A DNA stretch of 64,000 nt from NCBI RefSeq assembly GCF_003449015.1, contig NZ_QRGD01000007.1:186001-250000 (forward strand), written 5' to 3'. Positions within the stretch are counted from its first letter, which is position 1; every line of letters starts with the position of its first letter. Origin of the DNA: Aureibaculum luteum (GTDB lineage Bacteria > Bacteroidota > Bacteroidia > Flavobacteriales > Flavobacteriaceae). Shown piece after piece: positions 17,617-25,613 of this stretch. Made by a program: the position numbers and the translations under genes. The notes under the pieces are model-generated. The model was not told where the DNA came from. It saw only the letters and a list, made by a program, of their open reading frames with translations, and searched no databases.

Positions 17617-18243
17617 TTAGAAGGTTGTTACACCGTCATTTGGTTGATAAACATAATTGAAAGTAAAATAAGGACTTTCATCAGTAAATGCATCTGGTTC
17701 TGCTGGAGCATCTTTATAATAGCTCAAAATTTCCATTTTTGCATAGTTTCCAGTTCTAGTTTTAACTACCAATATTTTTCCTGGTGTAGGATTGATTAAA
17801 TGTGTAGGGTCTCCTGCATAAGTATACCAATCGCCCAAAACATAACCTTCATTTGAGTCTTCTTTTAGTAATGATGTATTTACTTCAGTAACACTAGCCA
17901 AAGTACCAGAAGTAATATATCCTGAGGCTTCTTTGGTTCTTTCTGGCTCATCTACTGCACCCGCGGACGTACCGCCATTTACAATAATTGAAAGTCCTCT
18001 AAAGGCGATATCCCATTCTGTATCACTTGTTGTGGTTGTTCCCGTTGCAAAATCGAATTTTGTAAATTCACCTGAAAAAGTAGGAGCTCCCTGCTGGCTT
18101 CCACCTTCCACTGGTGCATGTAAATTAACTATACTTTCAGATTTTACTTCTACTAACGGAGTTGGATCATCATCATCATCGCTACATGATGCAAATCCTA
18201 CAAATAATGCTACTACTATTAAAAGTTTTATTGTTTTACTCAT
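17617..18243 (-). CDS. HmuY-family lipoprotein (putative heme-binding)
   Basis: About 208 residues. A lipoprotein signal (MSKTIKLLIVVALFVGFASC, lipid-modified C20) is followed by an acidic linker (SDDDDDP) and a beta-sandwich with TEWDIAFRG and FTFNYVYQPN, the pattern of HmuY proteins. HmuY-type lipoproteins sit on the cell surface, capture heme and hand it to a TonB-dependent receptor. The receptor is the gene immediately upstream (20 bp to the longest open frame, 70 bp to the ATG at 18241-18243 chosen here because it starts the lipoprotein signal). Heme as the ligand is inferred from family; axial ligands were not assigned. Confidence 0.8.
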   Translation of the reverse strand: MSKTIKLLIVVALFVGFASCSDDDDDPTPLVEVKSESIVNLHAPVEGGSQQGAPTFSGEFTKFDFATGTTTTSDTEWDIAFRGLSIIVNGGTSAGAVDEPERTKEASGYITSGTLASVTEVNTSLLKEDSNEGYVLGDWYTYAGDPTHLINPTPGKILVVKTRTGNYAKMEILSYYKDAPAEPDAFTDESPYFTFNYVYQPNDGVTTF

Positions 18244-18313
18244 AGAATTACTATTTTTTGTAATGTGTTCGTGATTTTTCTTTGAAAAGTTCATGTTTAT
18301 TTAGTGTTATAAA

Positions 18314-20392
18314 TTATAATTGAATATTAAGTTTTGCGTAAAGAATTCTACCTGGTATATTACCAATATTTTGGGGGTCCGTAAAATCGAAAATATTGTC
18401 AATACCAAGTCCTAATCTATAGTTTTTATAAATGGTTTTGTTTACGGCAACATTTACAATTGCATAGCCGTCTACAAAATCGTCATAACTGTCTAAGTAA
18501 CTATTACCGTTTTTATCATTTAAACCATATTTACTTCGGTAAGTTCCTCTAATGTTGGTATCCATATTCCATTCAGGAATATTATAAAAGACTTTTAAAT
18601 TTGCCATATGACGAGAACGATTGAACAAACCAAAGTAATCGTCCTTTTTGAGTTGAAATGAAGGGGAGCTGGCATCTACTCTCGCAAATACTTCTCCATT
18701 TTTAAATGCTTTTTCTGCGTCCTTATCTTTTGCATATAGCAATTGATAACCTCCAGTAATTTTTAATTGATTATCAGGCCTCCAAGTGATATTAAATTCT
18801 GAACCTTGTGTGTAAACTTTGTTTATATTAAAATAACTGAATACACTTTGTCCATTCGTTTTGGTTGCAACTATTTTATTATCTATTAAATCATCAATAT
18901 TATTCCTAAATAAGTTCAGGTCTAACTTAAGTGTTGTAGATATTTTATAGTCAAAGCCTAAATCTATACTCACAGAGTTTTCAGGTTTTAATTCACTATC
19001 AAATTGATCTAATGAAATAGAAATTATAGCTAATTGACCTTGCTCATCTAAAGCTTTTATGGCATCTGGGGCTGCATTATATCCTAAAAGTGTATAACCA
19101 ATAGTGGCATTTGTAAAGTTAAAATAGAGTTGTCTAAAGTCAGGAGCTTTAAATCCGTAACCTATAGATCCTTTTAAAGCTAGTTTATCATTTACTCCAT
19201 AGCGTAATGCTACTTTTGGACTAAACTGTGATTTGTATTCGCTGTGGCCATCAAAGCGTGCACCTAAAATAATATTTATATTTTCTGTGGGATTACCATC
19301 ATATTGTAAATAGGCATATGGTGAATTATAAACGGGCTTTTCAGAAAAATCAGTCCTATCTAAAGTTTCATTATTAAAGCCAGTACCAGCGATAAATGAT
19401 GATTTATCATTCGGGTTATAGGTTGCTCTAATTTCTGGACGTACTAGCAATTGCTTATAAAAAGCATCAGTTGCTGATGTAGAATTGGCATCATCTAAAT
19501 ATTCATTGGCGTTATATTGGGTAGCATAGAATTCAAAATAACTACTCCATGTATCACTGTATTTATTGTTTAATTTAATATGTGTATTCCAATCTTCTAT
19601 TTTTGTTTCACCTTTTAATAATGACGAGGCAACATAATCTTGCTTTTGATTGTAATATTTACCAGCAACAATCAAATCAGTTCTGTTCGAAAATTTATAG
19701 GTTAGTTTGGGGTTAATAGTATAATTTCGAAAAGGATCAACAGTACTTAGCTCGTTACGATCAGTTAAACTATAACCATCACTACTATATCTATTAAAAA
19801 ACGTACTAATACCTAATTTATCTTTTTTGTAGCTTAATGTTGTACCTAAATCGTGTGTGTTAAATGAACTTATTCTATAATTTAGGTTTCCATGAAAACC
19901 ATTTTTAGGAGTTTCTGTAATAATGTTAATAACACCACCAAGAGCTTCGCTGCCATAGAGGCTAGAAGAAGCACCGCGTACTACCTCAATTTGTTTAATA
20001 TTACCTACAGTTATTCTACTAATGTCTAAAGTACCCGCTAAACGACCTACCAAGGGTACGCCATCTACAAGAATTAAGGTATATGCTCCATCTAAACCTT
20101 GCATTTGAATACCTTTACTACCACCAAAATCGGGTATCGTTATTAATCCGGTTTGTTCATTTAATATATTATTTAAACGAACAGAATTAGAGCGTTGAAT
20201 GTCTTTCTGAGAAATAATCTGGGCAGGTAATGGGAGTGAAGATAATTGTCTAAACGTTCTAGTTGCCGTAACTATAATTTCTTCTAAATTTTCAATTTTT
20301 ACAGAATCTTTTGTAGTAGGGTTTTCCTCTTGAGAAGATACAAGAAAGGTGAAAAAAAGTGATAATAAAGTAAAGATATGTTTTTTACTCAA
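18314..20392 (-). CDS. TonB-dependent outer-membrane receptor (HmuR-like, probable heme/iron uptake)
   Basis: A 692-residue receptor with signal peptide (MSKKHIFTLLSLFFTFLVSS), TonB box region (IEEIIVTATR), plug domain (about residues 45-150; ILVDGVPLVGR, VVRGASSSLYGSEALGGVINIIT) and a 22-strand barrel ending in ILYAKLNIQL. The gene has no ATG in frame upstream. TTG at 20390-20392 is the start that keeps the signal peptide. It is co-transcribed with the HmuY-like lipoprotein. A -7 box and a Fur-like palindrome lie just upstream, so iron repression is likely. Confidence 0.9.
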   Translation of the reverse strand: MSKKHIFTLLSLFFTFLVSSQEENPTTKDSVKIENLEEIIVTATRTFRQLSSLPLPAQIISQKDIQRSNSVRLNNILNEQTGLITIPDFGGSKGIQMQGLDGAYTLILVDGVPLVGRLAGTLDISRITVGNIKQIEVVRGASSSLYGSEALGGVINIITETPKNGFHGNLNYRISSFNTHDLGTTLSYKKDKLGISTFFNRYSSDGYSLTDRNELSTVDPFRNYTINPKLTYKFSNRTDLIVAGKYYNQKQDYVASSLLKGETKIEDWNTHIKLNNKYSDTWSSYFEFYATQYNANEYLDDANSTSATDAFYKQLLVRPEIRATYNPNDKSSFIAGTGFNNETLDRTDFSEKPVYNSPYAYLQYDGNPTENINIILGARFDGHSEYKSQFSPKVALRYGVNDKLALKGSIGYGFKAPDFRQLYFNFTNATIGYTLLGYNAAPDAIKALDEQGQLAIISISLDQFDSELKPENSVSIDLGFDYKISTTLKLDLNLFRNNIDDLIDNKIVATKTNGQSVFSYFNINKVYTQGSEFNITWRPDNQLKITGGYQLLYAKDKDAEKAFKNGEVFARVDASSPSFQLKKDDYFGLFNRSRHMANLKVFYNIPEWNMDTNIRGTYRSKYGLNDKNGNSYLDSYDDFVDGYAIVNVAVNKTIYKNYRLGLGIDNIFDFTDPQNIGNIPGRILYAKLNIQL

Positions 20393-20415
20393 ACCCGTTT
20401 TGGTGAAATTTCGTG

Positions 20416-20423
20416 CAAATATA
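20416..20423 (-). promoter_or_regulatory. -7 box of the HmuR/HmuY-like operon
   Basis: The minus strand reads TATATTTG, an exact TAnnTTTG match, 23 bp before the TTG start. It lies 4 bp from the Fur-like palindrome that would cover the -33 region. Confidence 0.6.
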
Positions 20424-20427
20424 TGGG

Positions 20428-20449
20428 TTATTTTGAATCAATCTAAATA
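20428..20449. promoter_or_regulatory. Fur-like operator upstream of the HmuR-like receptor
   Basis: On the minus strand the site is TATTTAGATTG followed by ATTCAAAATAA. It is a near-palindrome of form TATTTnGAnTnAnTCnAAATA and almost the same sequence as the box at 60979-61001 in front of the other siderophore receptor. The match between two unlinked receptor promoters supports a shared iron regulator; naming it Fur is inference. Confidence 0.55.
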
Positions 20450-20614
20450 GGTTCAGTTAAAATTTAATTATTTTCATACATTTAAAATTAGATTATTAAA
20501 AATGAAGCACTTAGTAAAGTTGTATGTGCTATTTGTTACTTAAGCATTTTACTAATAATCATGTTTTAATAATATAAATAAAAGTTGTAAAAAATATTTA
20601 ACCATTATTTGCGT

Positions 20615-20694
20615 TATAGTTCTACAAAATGCTAGAGGCGGAAAATCGCTTTGAGCGAGAAAAAGTGAAAGACCGTCTGCTAGGCGGTCTTTTT
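20615..20694 (+). ncRNA. candidate small RNA ending in a Rho-independent terminator
   Basis: About 80 nt with a TCGCT/AGCGA hairpin near 20646-20657. A strong terminator follows, AAAGACCGTC (20668-20677) / GGCGGTCTTT (20683-20692) with T's following. No open frame or plus-strand gene lies upstream for it to terminate. A promoter-like TTG ... ATTATTTG sequence lies just upstream of about 20615. The exact 5' end is a guess. It could instead be a relic terminator, or act in reverse for another transcript. Confidence 0.4.
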
Positions 20695-20822
20695 AATTAT
20701 AAATATTTCTTCAAATAGTCTAAATATTCCTCGATAAGCCGCGAATATAGGTTGCCTAATTTTTTGGAAACATAAGTTTTATACATTTGAAACGTTTAAT
20801 AGTTTAGCTAAAACCAAAAATT

Positions 20823-21041
20823 ATGTCAAAAATAGGAGGATACATTGCAATCTTCGGAATTGCATCAATTATTTTATATTTCTTTAATTATGAGCTTAGA
20901 ATCCTTGGTTGGATCGGTGCTTGGGGAGAAACTACAGCTTGGATCATTAGAATAGGACTTGTAGTGCTAGGTGCCGTACTTTTCTTTATTGGGGCAAGTG
21001 GAGATTCAGAAGAAGAGGTAGAGGTTCAACGACCAGAATAA
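20823..21041 (+). CDS. small two-segment membrane protein of unknown function
   Basis: 72 residues with two hydrophobic helices (about 4-22 and 41-60) and an acidic C-terminal tail (SGDSEEEVEVQRPE). No family with a known function was recognised. It is followed 24 bp later by another membrane protein gene, so the pair are probably co-transcribed. The start ATG at 20823 is the only reasonable one. Confidence 0.7.
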   Translation: MSKIGGYIAIFGIASIILYFFNYELRILGWIGAWGETTAWIIRIGLVVLGAVLFFIGASGDSEEEVEVQRPE

Positions 21042-21065
21042 TATTAAAAAGGTTATCGATCCAAA

Positions 21066-21677
21066 ATGAAAAAGTCAAAACCCAAATTATGGAAACGGAT
21101 TCTTTTCGGATTGATAGCCTTTATTTTTACAATGGCTGTTTTTATTGGTAGTGTATTTTTAAAAGCCAATTACCAAAAGAATGAAGCAGCTCAATTAACT
21201 GAGAAAGATTTTATTACAGAGGAGGTAGTAATCGATTCGGCATATACAAAGCTGATTTATCAAATGCCTTGGCCTCGTTATCTTAGAAAAGTTGTTTTTG
21301 CAGAAAGAACCTTTTCCGTAAAAAACAAGCCTATATACTTTCGTTCGCCGCAATTTGTACGCAATAGTAACTCATTTAGTGAATCTAGAATGAGAAACTT
21401 AAACTTGAAACATGGCGACACCGTTTCCATTATCTATAAAAAGACAGCCCTTGAAGATGCAAAGAGTCCCAACTTTTTATCTAAATTTTATCATCGCTAT
21501 AAAACACCGTTAGTATATAACATGAGCAACGATAATGGTAAGTTATTTGATGTTGGGTTGGATTACGATGAATATATTGACGAAAAAATTCACAATGAAT
21601 CGTTTTATTACTTAATTATACTCTTCACGATAATTAGCATTGCGTTTGTTGGTTTTAAATTCAATTTAATTAAATAA
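21066..21677 (+). CDS. membrane protein of unknown function
   Basis: 203 residues with an N-terminal membrane anchor (about 12-32), a 140-residue extracytoplasmic-type domain and a C-terminal membrane helix (about 180-200). The central domain has a predicted beta-rich SH3-like character (GDTVSIIYKKT, FRSPQFVRN). This is similar in feel to domains that sit on membrane loops, but no family was recognised. It is the second gene of a probable pair with the 72-residue protein. Confidence 0.65.
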   Translation: MKKSKPKLWKRILFGLIAFIFTMAVFIGSVFLKANYQKNEAAQLTEKDFITEEVVIDSAYTKLIYQMPWPRYLRKVVFAERTFSVKNKPIYFRSPQFVRNSNSFSESRMRNLNLKHGDTVSIIYKKTALEDAKSPNFLSKFYHRYKTPLVYNMSNDNGKLFDVGLDYDEYIDEKIHNESFYYLIILFTIISIAFVGFKFNLIK

Positions 21678-21711
21678 TAGCTTCGAAAAGAAAGTCTTTT
21701 TTATTTTAAAA

Positions 21712-21743
21712 TTGACCAAAATGAAAAATGCTCCGTATCTTTA
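21712..21743 (+). promoter_or_regulatory. Bacteroidota-type promoter inside the apparent 5' end of the next open frame
   Basis: TTG at 21712-21714, 21 bp, then TATCTTTA at 21736-21743, one base off TAnnTTTG. It predicts a transcript start near 21750, which decides the start of the following gene in favour of the ATG at 21769. Confidence 0.6.
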
Positions 21744-21768
21744 CGGACAGCTTAATTTTTTTCGAACA

Positions 21769-21921
21769 ATGGCAATATCAAACTTTTGGTTCTATTTTAT
21801 AATGGTGGTGGTAATCCTCCATTTTGTGATAGGCTTCGGGTATTTAATTTATAAACTATCGCCTAGAAAGAGTGATAAGAAAAAAAATGAATCAGAAGAA
21901 GCCGACAATAATGCACCCTGA
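21769..21921 (+). CDS. 50-residue single-span membrane protein
   Basis: A small protein, MAISNFWFYFIMVVVILHF onward, with one membrane helix, then a basic stretch (KLSPRKSDKKK) and an acidic tail. The frame is open from 21712, but the promoter described at 21712-21743 overlaps that extension and the ATG at 21769 sets the helix at the N-terminus. Function unknown. Its size and layout resemble small accessory subunits of membrane complexes, but nothing in the neighbourhood identifies one. Confidence 0.6.
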   Translation: MAISNFWFYFIMVVVILHFVIGFGYLIYKLSPRKSDKKKNESEEADNNAP

Positions 21922-22091
21922 ATTTTTTTTATAAACCTACAATAGTTATATTATAGATTACTTTGTTATTATTGATTAACATAATGAAAAAGTAATTTGA
22001 ATTTCAAAAAATTAAATATATCATAAAAATTAAAAGAAGCCATCTGCAATCACTTTGGCTTTAGTATTTTTACCAAAATATAACACAAAAT

Positions 22092-24674
22092 ATGTCTGTA
22101 CAACCAAGATTACAAAGATTCAATCAAAACGTATTGTCTAAATATCAAATTTACAATAGTATTTTTATGACATTGCCGTTTGATTCTATAACGAAGACGG
22201 GCGTTTTATTGCCTTTGTTTCACGAAACCTGTAAAAATGGTTTTAAAAATGGTGAGAATCCAACTACCATTGTAGATACCTTTTTTAGCAAATATCAGGC
22301 AAGACGAAATAAAGAAAGTCAAATTAATTTGCTGTTTCGTTTTATTCAATATATCGAAAGACAGGTAGTATTGTTTGATGCTATTGAAGATGCCGCATTT
22401 CCAGTAGTCCATAATATGGATGGTATTGGAACATTGCGAAGTTTGAAAGAAACTGCCAAAGCTGAGAGTCAATTGGAGATGTTGAGACAGTATTTAGAAG
22501 AATTCAAAGTTCGTATTGTACTAACGGCTCATCCAACACAATTTTATCCTGGTAGTATATTGGGAATCATTACTGATTTAACGAAAGCAATAAAGGAAAC
22601 TGACTTAACAGCCATTACCGATTTACTTGCACAATTGGGCAAAACTGCTTTTTATAAAAAGAAAAAACCTACTCCTTATGATGAGGCGGTAAGTTTGATT
22701 TGGTATTTAGAAAATGTGTTTTATTATTCATTCGGTTCTATTTTCGATTATATTCAACAAAATATTTTTGAAAATAAAGATATTGATAATAACATTATCA
22801 ATGTTGGTTTCTGGCCTGGAGGCGATAGAGACGGAAATCCTTTTGTAACCCCTCAAATTACGAGAAAAGTAGCGAACAGATTAAGAGAAACCATTCTTAA
22901 AAATTATTACAGAGATGTAAGAAAATTAAAAAGAAAGTTGACTTTTAATGGATTAGAGGAGCGTTTAGGAAAGTTAGAGCGAAAATTATATAATAGCTTT
23001 GTTGATGAAGATGCTTCGCCACAAATAAGTTTACATGATTTTGAGGCAGAATTAAAAGACATTAGAACGTTAGTTGTTGAAGAACATCAATCGTTGTATT
23101 TGACAGAAATAAACAGTTTGTTGAATAAAATAAAATTGTTTGGTTATCATTTTGCCATTTTAGATATTAGGCAGGATAGTCGTGTGCACGAAGGTGTTTT
23201 TAATACGTTGGCTGAAGAATTAATAGCATCTAATAGTGCTATTTTTCCAAAAGATTATTTTCAACTAACGGCTAAAGAGCAAGTGAAAATTTTATCTGAA
23301 GTTAAAGGTAGTGTTGATGTATCGCAATTTAATGATGAAGATCTATTAAAGACGTTCGATACCATTAAAGTTGTTAAGGAAATTCAAGAAAATAATGGTG
23401 AACGAGCAGTACATAGATATATCATAAGTAATACACAAAGTACATTACATGTTATGCAACTGTTTGCAATGTTAAAATTGGCGGCTTTTAAGGATGATTT
23501 AACCCTTGATATTGGGCCTCTATTTGAAACGGTTCCTGATCTGGAAATTGCTCATGAGGTGATGGAAGAATTATATATGAATCCAGCCTATGCACAACAT
23601 TTAAAAGAGCGTAAAAACAAACAACTAATTATGCTTGGTTTTTCTGATGGAACCAAAGATGGTGGGTATTTAATGGCCAACTGGGCTATTTTTAAAGCCA
23701 AAGAACGTTTAACAGAAGTTTCTAGGAAATATAATATTGATGTTATTTTCTTTGATGGTAGAGGTGGGCCACCAGCTAGAGGTGGAGGTAAAACACATCA
23801 GTTTTATGCATCACTAGGTCCAACGATTGAGGCTAAGCAAGTACAATTGACTATACAAGGGCAAACTATTAGTTCTAATTTTGGAACCTTAGATTCGTCT
23901 CAATACAATTTAGAGCAATTGATAAGTTCAGGTATTGATAATAAATTGGAAACCAATTTACCAATGAACGAAGCTGACAGGGTGGTAATGGAAGAAATGG
24001 CAAACATCAGTTATAAAAAATATGTAGATTTTAAGAATCACCCCATGTTTGTACCGTATTTAGAGCGTATGAGTACGTTGAAATATTATGCAAAAACAAA
24101 TATTGGTAGTAGGCCAAGTAAGAGAGGTAAGTCAGATGAGTTGAAGTTTGAAGACTTAAGAGCGATACCATTTGTAGGATCTTGGAGTCAATTAAAACAA
24201 AATGTTCCTGGTTTTTATGGTGTAGGAACTGCCTTAAAAAAATATGAAGAAAATGGTGAATTTGATAAAGTAGAAGCTTTATATAAAAATTCAAAATTCT
24301 TTAAAACGTTGGTTGAAAACAGTATGATGTCATTGTCTAAATCATTTTTCGATTTGACAAAATATATGTCAGAAGATGCGGAGTTTGGTCCTTTTTGGGA
24401 TATTATTCATGAAGAGTATCAAACTACAAAAGCCTTGTTGTTAAGACTAACGGGTTCTAAGGCCTTAATGGAAAATGAACCTGCAGGTAAGGCTTCAATT
24501 GACATTAGAGAATCTATAGTGTTGCCTTTATTAACAATACAACAATACGCTTTAAAGAAGATTCAAGAATTGGAAAAAGAATCTCCTAAAGATGAAGAAC
24601 AAATAAAGATTTATGAAAAATTAGTAACCCGATCTTTATTTGGAAATATTAATGCAGCTAGAAATTCGGCATAA
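22092..24674 (+). CDS. ppc: phosphoenolpyruvate carboxylase
   Basis: An 860-residue PEP carboxylase, which fixes bicarbonate onto phosphoenolpyruvate to give oxaloacetate for the TCA cycle. The catalytic H147 is in LTAHPTQ. Other conserved blocks are GFWPGGDRDGNPFVT, the FAILDIRQDSRVH region, the GFSDGTKDGGY block, and FFDGRGGPPARGGG, the glycine-rich catalytic loop, here PPAR instead of the more common TVGR. The length is near the usual 880-960. A terminator lies 33 bp after the stop. Apparently monocistronic. Confidence 0.93.
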   Translation: MSVQPRLQRFNQNVLSKYQIYNSIFMTLPFDSITKTGVLLPLFHETCKNGFKNGENPTTIVDTFFSKYQARRNKESQINLLFRFIQYIERQVVLFDAIEDAAFPVVHNMDGIGTLRSLKETAKAESQLEMLRQYLEEFKVRIVLTAHPTQFYPGSILGIITDLTKAIKETDLTAITDLLAQLGKTAFYKKKKPTPYDEAVSLIWYLENVFYYSFGSIFDYIQQNIFENKDIDNNIINVGFWPGGDRDGNPFVTPQITRKVANRLRETILKNYYRDVRKLKRKLTFNGLEERLGKLERKLYNSFVDEDASPQISLHDFEAELKDIRTLVVEEHQSLYLTEINSLLNKIKLFGYHFAILDIRQDSRVHEGVFNTLAEELIASNSAIFPKDYFQLTAKEQVKILSEVKGSVDVSQFNDEDLLKTFDTIKVVKEIQENNGERAVHRYIISNTQSTLHVMQLFAMLKLAAFKDDLTLDIGPLFETVPDLEIAHEVMEELYMNPAYAQHLKERKNKQLIMLGFSDGTKDGGYLMANWAIFKAKERLTEVSRKYNIDVIFFDGRGGPPARGGGKTHQFYASLGPTIEAKQVQLTIQGQTISSNFGTLDSSQYNLEQLISSGIDNKLETNLPMNEADRVVMEEMANISYKKYVDFKNHPMFVPYLERMSTLKYYAKTNIGSRPSKRGKSDELKFEDLRAIPFVGSWSQLKQNVPGFYGVGTALKKYEENGEFDKVEALYKNSKFFKTLVENSMMSLSKSFFDLTKYMSEDAEFGPFWDIIHEEYQTTKALLLRLTGSKALMENEPAGKASIDIRESIVLPLLTIQQYALKKIQELEKESPKDEEQIKIYEKLVTRSLFGNINAARNSA

Positions 24675-24707
24675 ACGGATTTAAGTTTATAAAGTTTTAA
24701 TTTATTT

Positions 24708-24745
24708 AGACCTCATAAATTTTTAAAAACTATGAGGTCTTTTTT
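24708..24745 (+). terminator. bidirectional terminator between ppc and the XRE regulator
   Basis: A 10 bp stem AGACCTCATA (24708-24717) / TATGAGGTCT (24731-24740) with a 13-nt loop and T6 after it. It sits between the converging ppc and XRE/DUF2975 genes and can serve both. Confidence 0.85.
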
Positions 24746-24947
24746 ATTCTCTGTATTCTAATATATCTCCAGGTTGACAACTTAATATTTCACAAATGGC
24801 CTCCAATGTTGAAAACCTAACAGCTTTTGCCTTTCCATTTTTAAGAATAGAAATATTAGCCATAGTTATCCCAACACGTGTAGACAACTCAGTAACTGAC
24901 ATCTTACGTTTGGCTAGCATCACATCTAAGTTTATTATTATTGCCAT
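24744..24947 (-). CDS. small XRE-family helix-turn-helix regulator
   Basis: 67 residues, essentially only a Cro/C1-type HTH domain (MSVTELSTRVGITMANISIL, then FSTLEAICEILSCQPGDILEY). These YozG-like regulators are regularly paired with a DUF2975 membrane protein, here the gene directly upstream with no intergenic base. The pair may form a membrane-coupled regulatory unit, but the target is unknown. Confidence 0.9.
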   Translation of the reverse strand: MAIIINLDVMLAKRKMSVTELSTRVGITMANISILKNGKAKAVRFSTLEAICEILSCQPGDILEYRE

Positions 24948-25541
24948 CTATACTGTTAATTCGTTTTCTTCAGATATTTTGTGTCCTTCTTTAAATATTT
25001 CAGCCATGATGAATGACAACAGCATCCATATAAGTGGGGTTAATGATATTTCAATTTTATTAATTTCATAATATTTATCTCCAAATAAATATTGAACTGA
25101 CCAGAACGAAGTTATTATAAAAATAATGAACAAGTAAATGCCAATTCGTTTAAATGAGATAGCGTTGTTCTTTTTAAATGTTTCCATTTTCTTAACTGAC
25201 GTTATAACGATTTGAAATTGTTTTGTGATGAGATAACTTAACACTAAAATAGTTCCCAGTCTCAGATATAAAAAATACAATGAGCCTGTTTTTATTTTAT
25301 TTAAGGCAGTCATTTTATTCATTTCTATTTCTTTATTGACTTGAGAGTCTGGGGATGATTGTTTTATCTTAAATTCATAGGTTTTATTAGACTTTTCATT
25401 AAAATAAACTGAATCATAAGACTTTGGGTTAATTTGATAGTGAACAAAAACTACGGTGACCCCAATGAGCAATAGTAAATAGGTTAATTTTAAAAATTTA
25501 CAGATATAAACGGCAATGTTTAATATGATATTTTTTGTCAT
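24948..25541 (-). CDS. DUF2975-family membrane protein
   Basis: About 197 residues with four hydrophobic segments (about 6-30, 90-110, 130-150, 165-185) and an extracytoplasmic loop between the first two, matching DUF2975 proteins. The ATG at 25539-25541 is preferred over the longer frame to 25580 because it starts just before the first helix. It is translationally adjacent to the XRE regulator. Function unknown; the family's constant HTH partner suggests signal-dependent control of the regulator. Confidence 0.8.
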   Translation of the reverse strand: MTKNIILNIAVYICKFLKLTYLLLLIGVTVVFVHYQINPKSYDSVYFNEKSNKTYEFKIKQSSPDSQVNKEIEMNKMTALNKIKTGSLYFLYLRLGTILVLSYLITKQFQIVITSVKKMETFKKNNAISFKRIGIYLFIIFIITSFWSVQYLFGDKYYEINKIEISLTPLIWMLLSFIMAEIFKEGHKISEENELTV

Positions 25542-25613
25542 GATTATTAAATTTGATACAAATATATCAAAAAATATCAAATATCAATATAAATTTATCG
25601 TAAAACGATATAT

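Larger units (their letters stand above)
20393..20822. other. 430 bp gene-free region
   Basis: It holds the promoter and operator of the HmuR-like operon (20416-20449), a candidate small RNA with terminator (20615-20692), and otherwise only AT-rich sequence with no coding frame. Confidence 0.6.
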
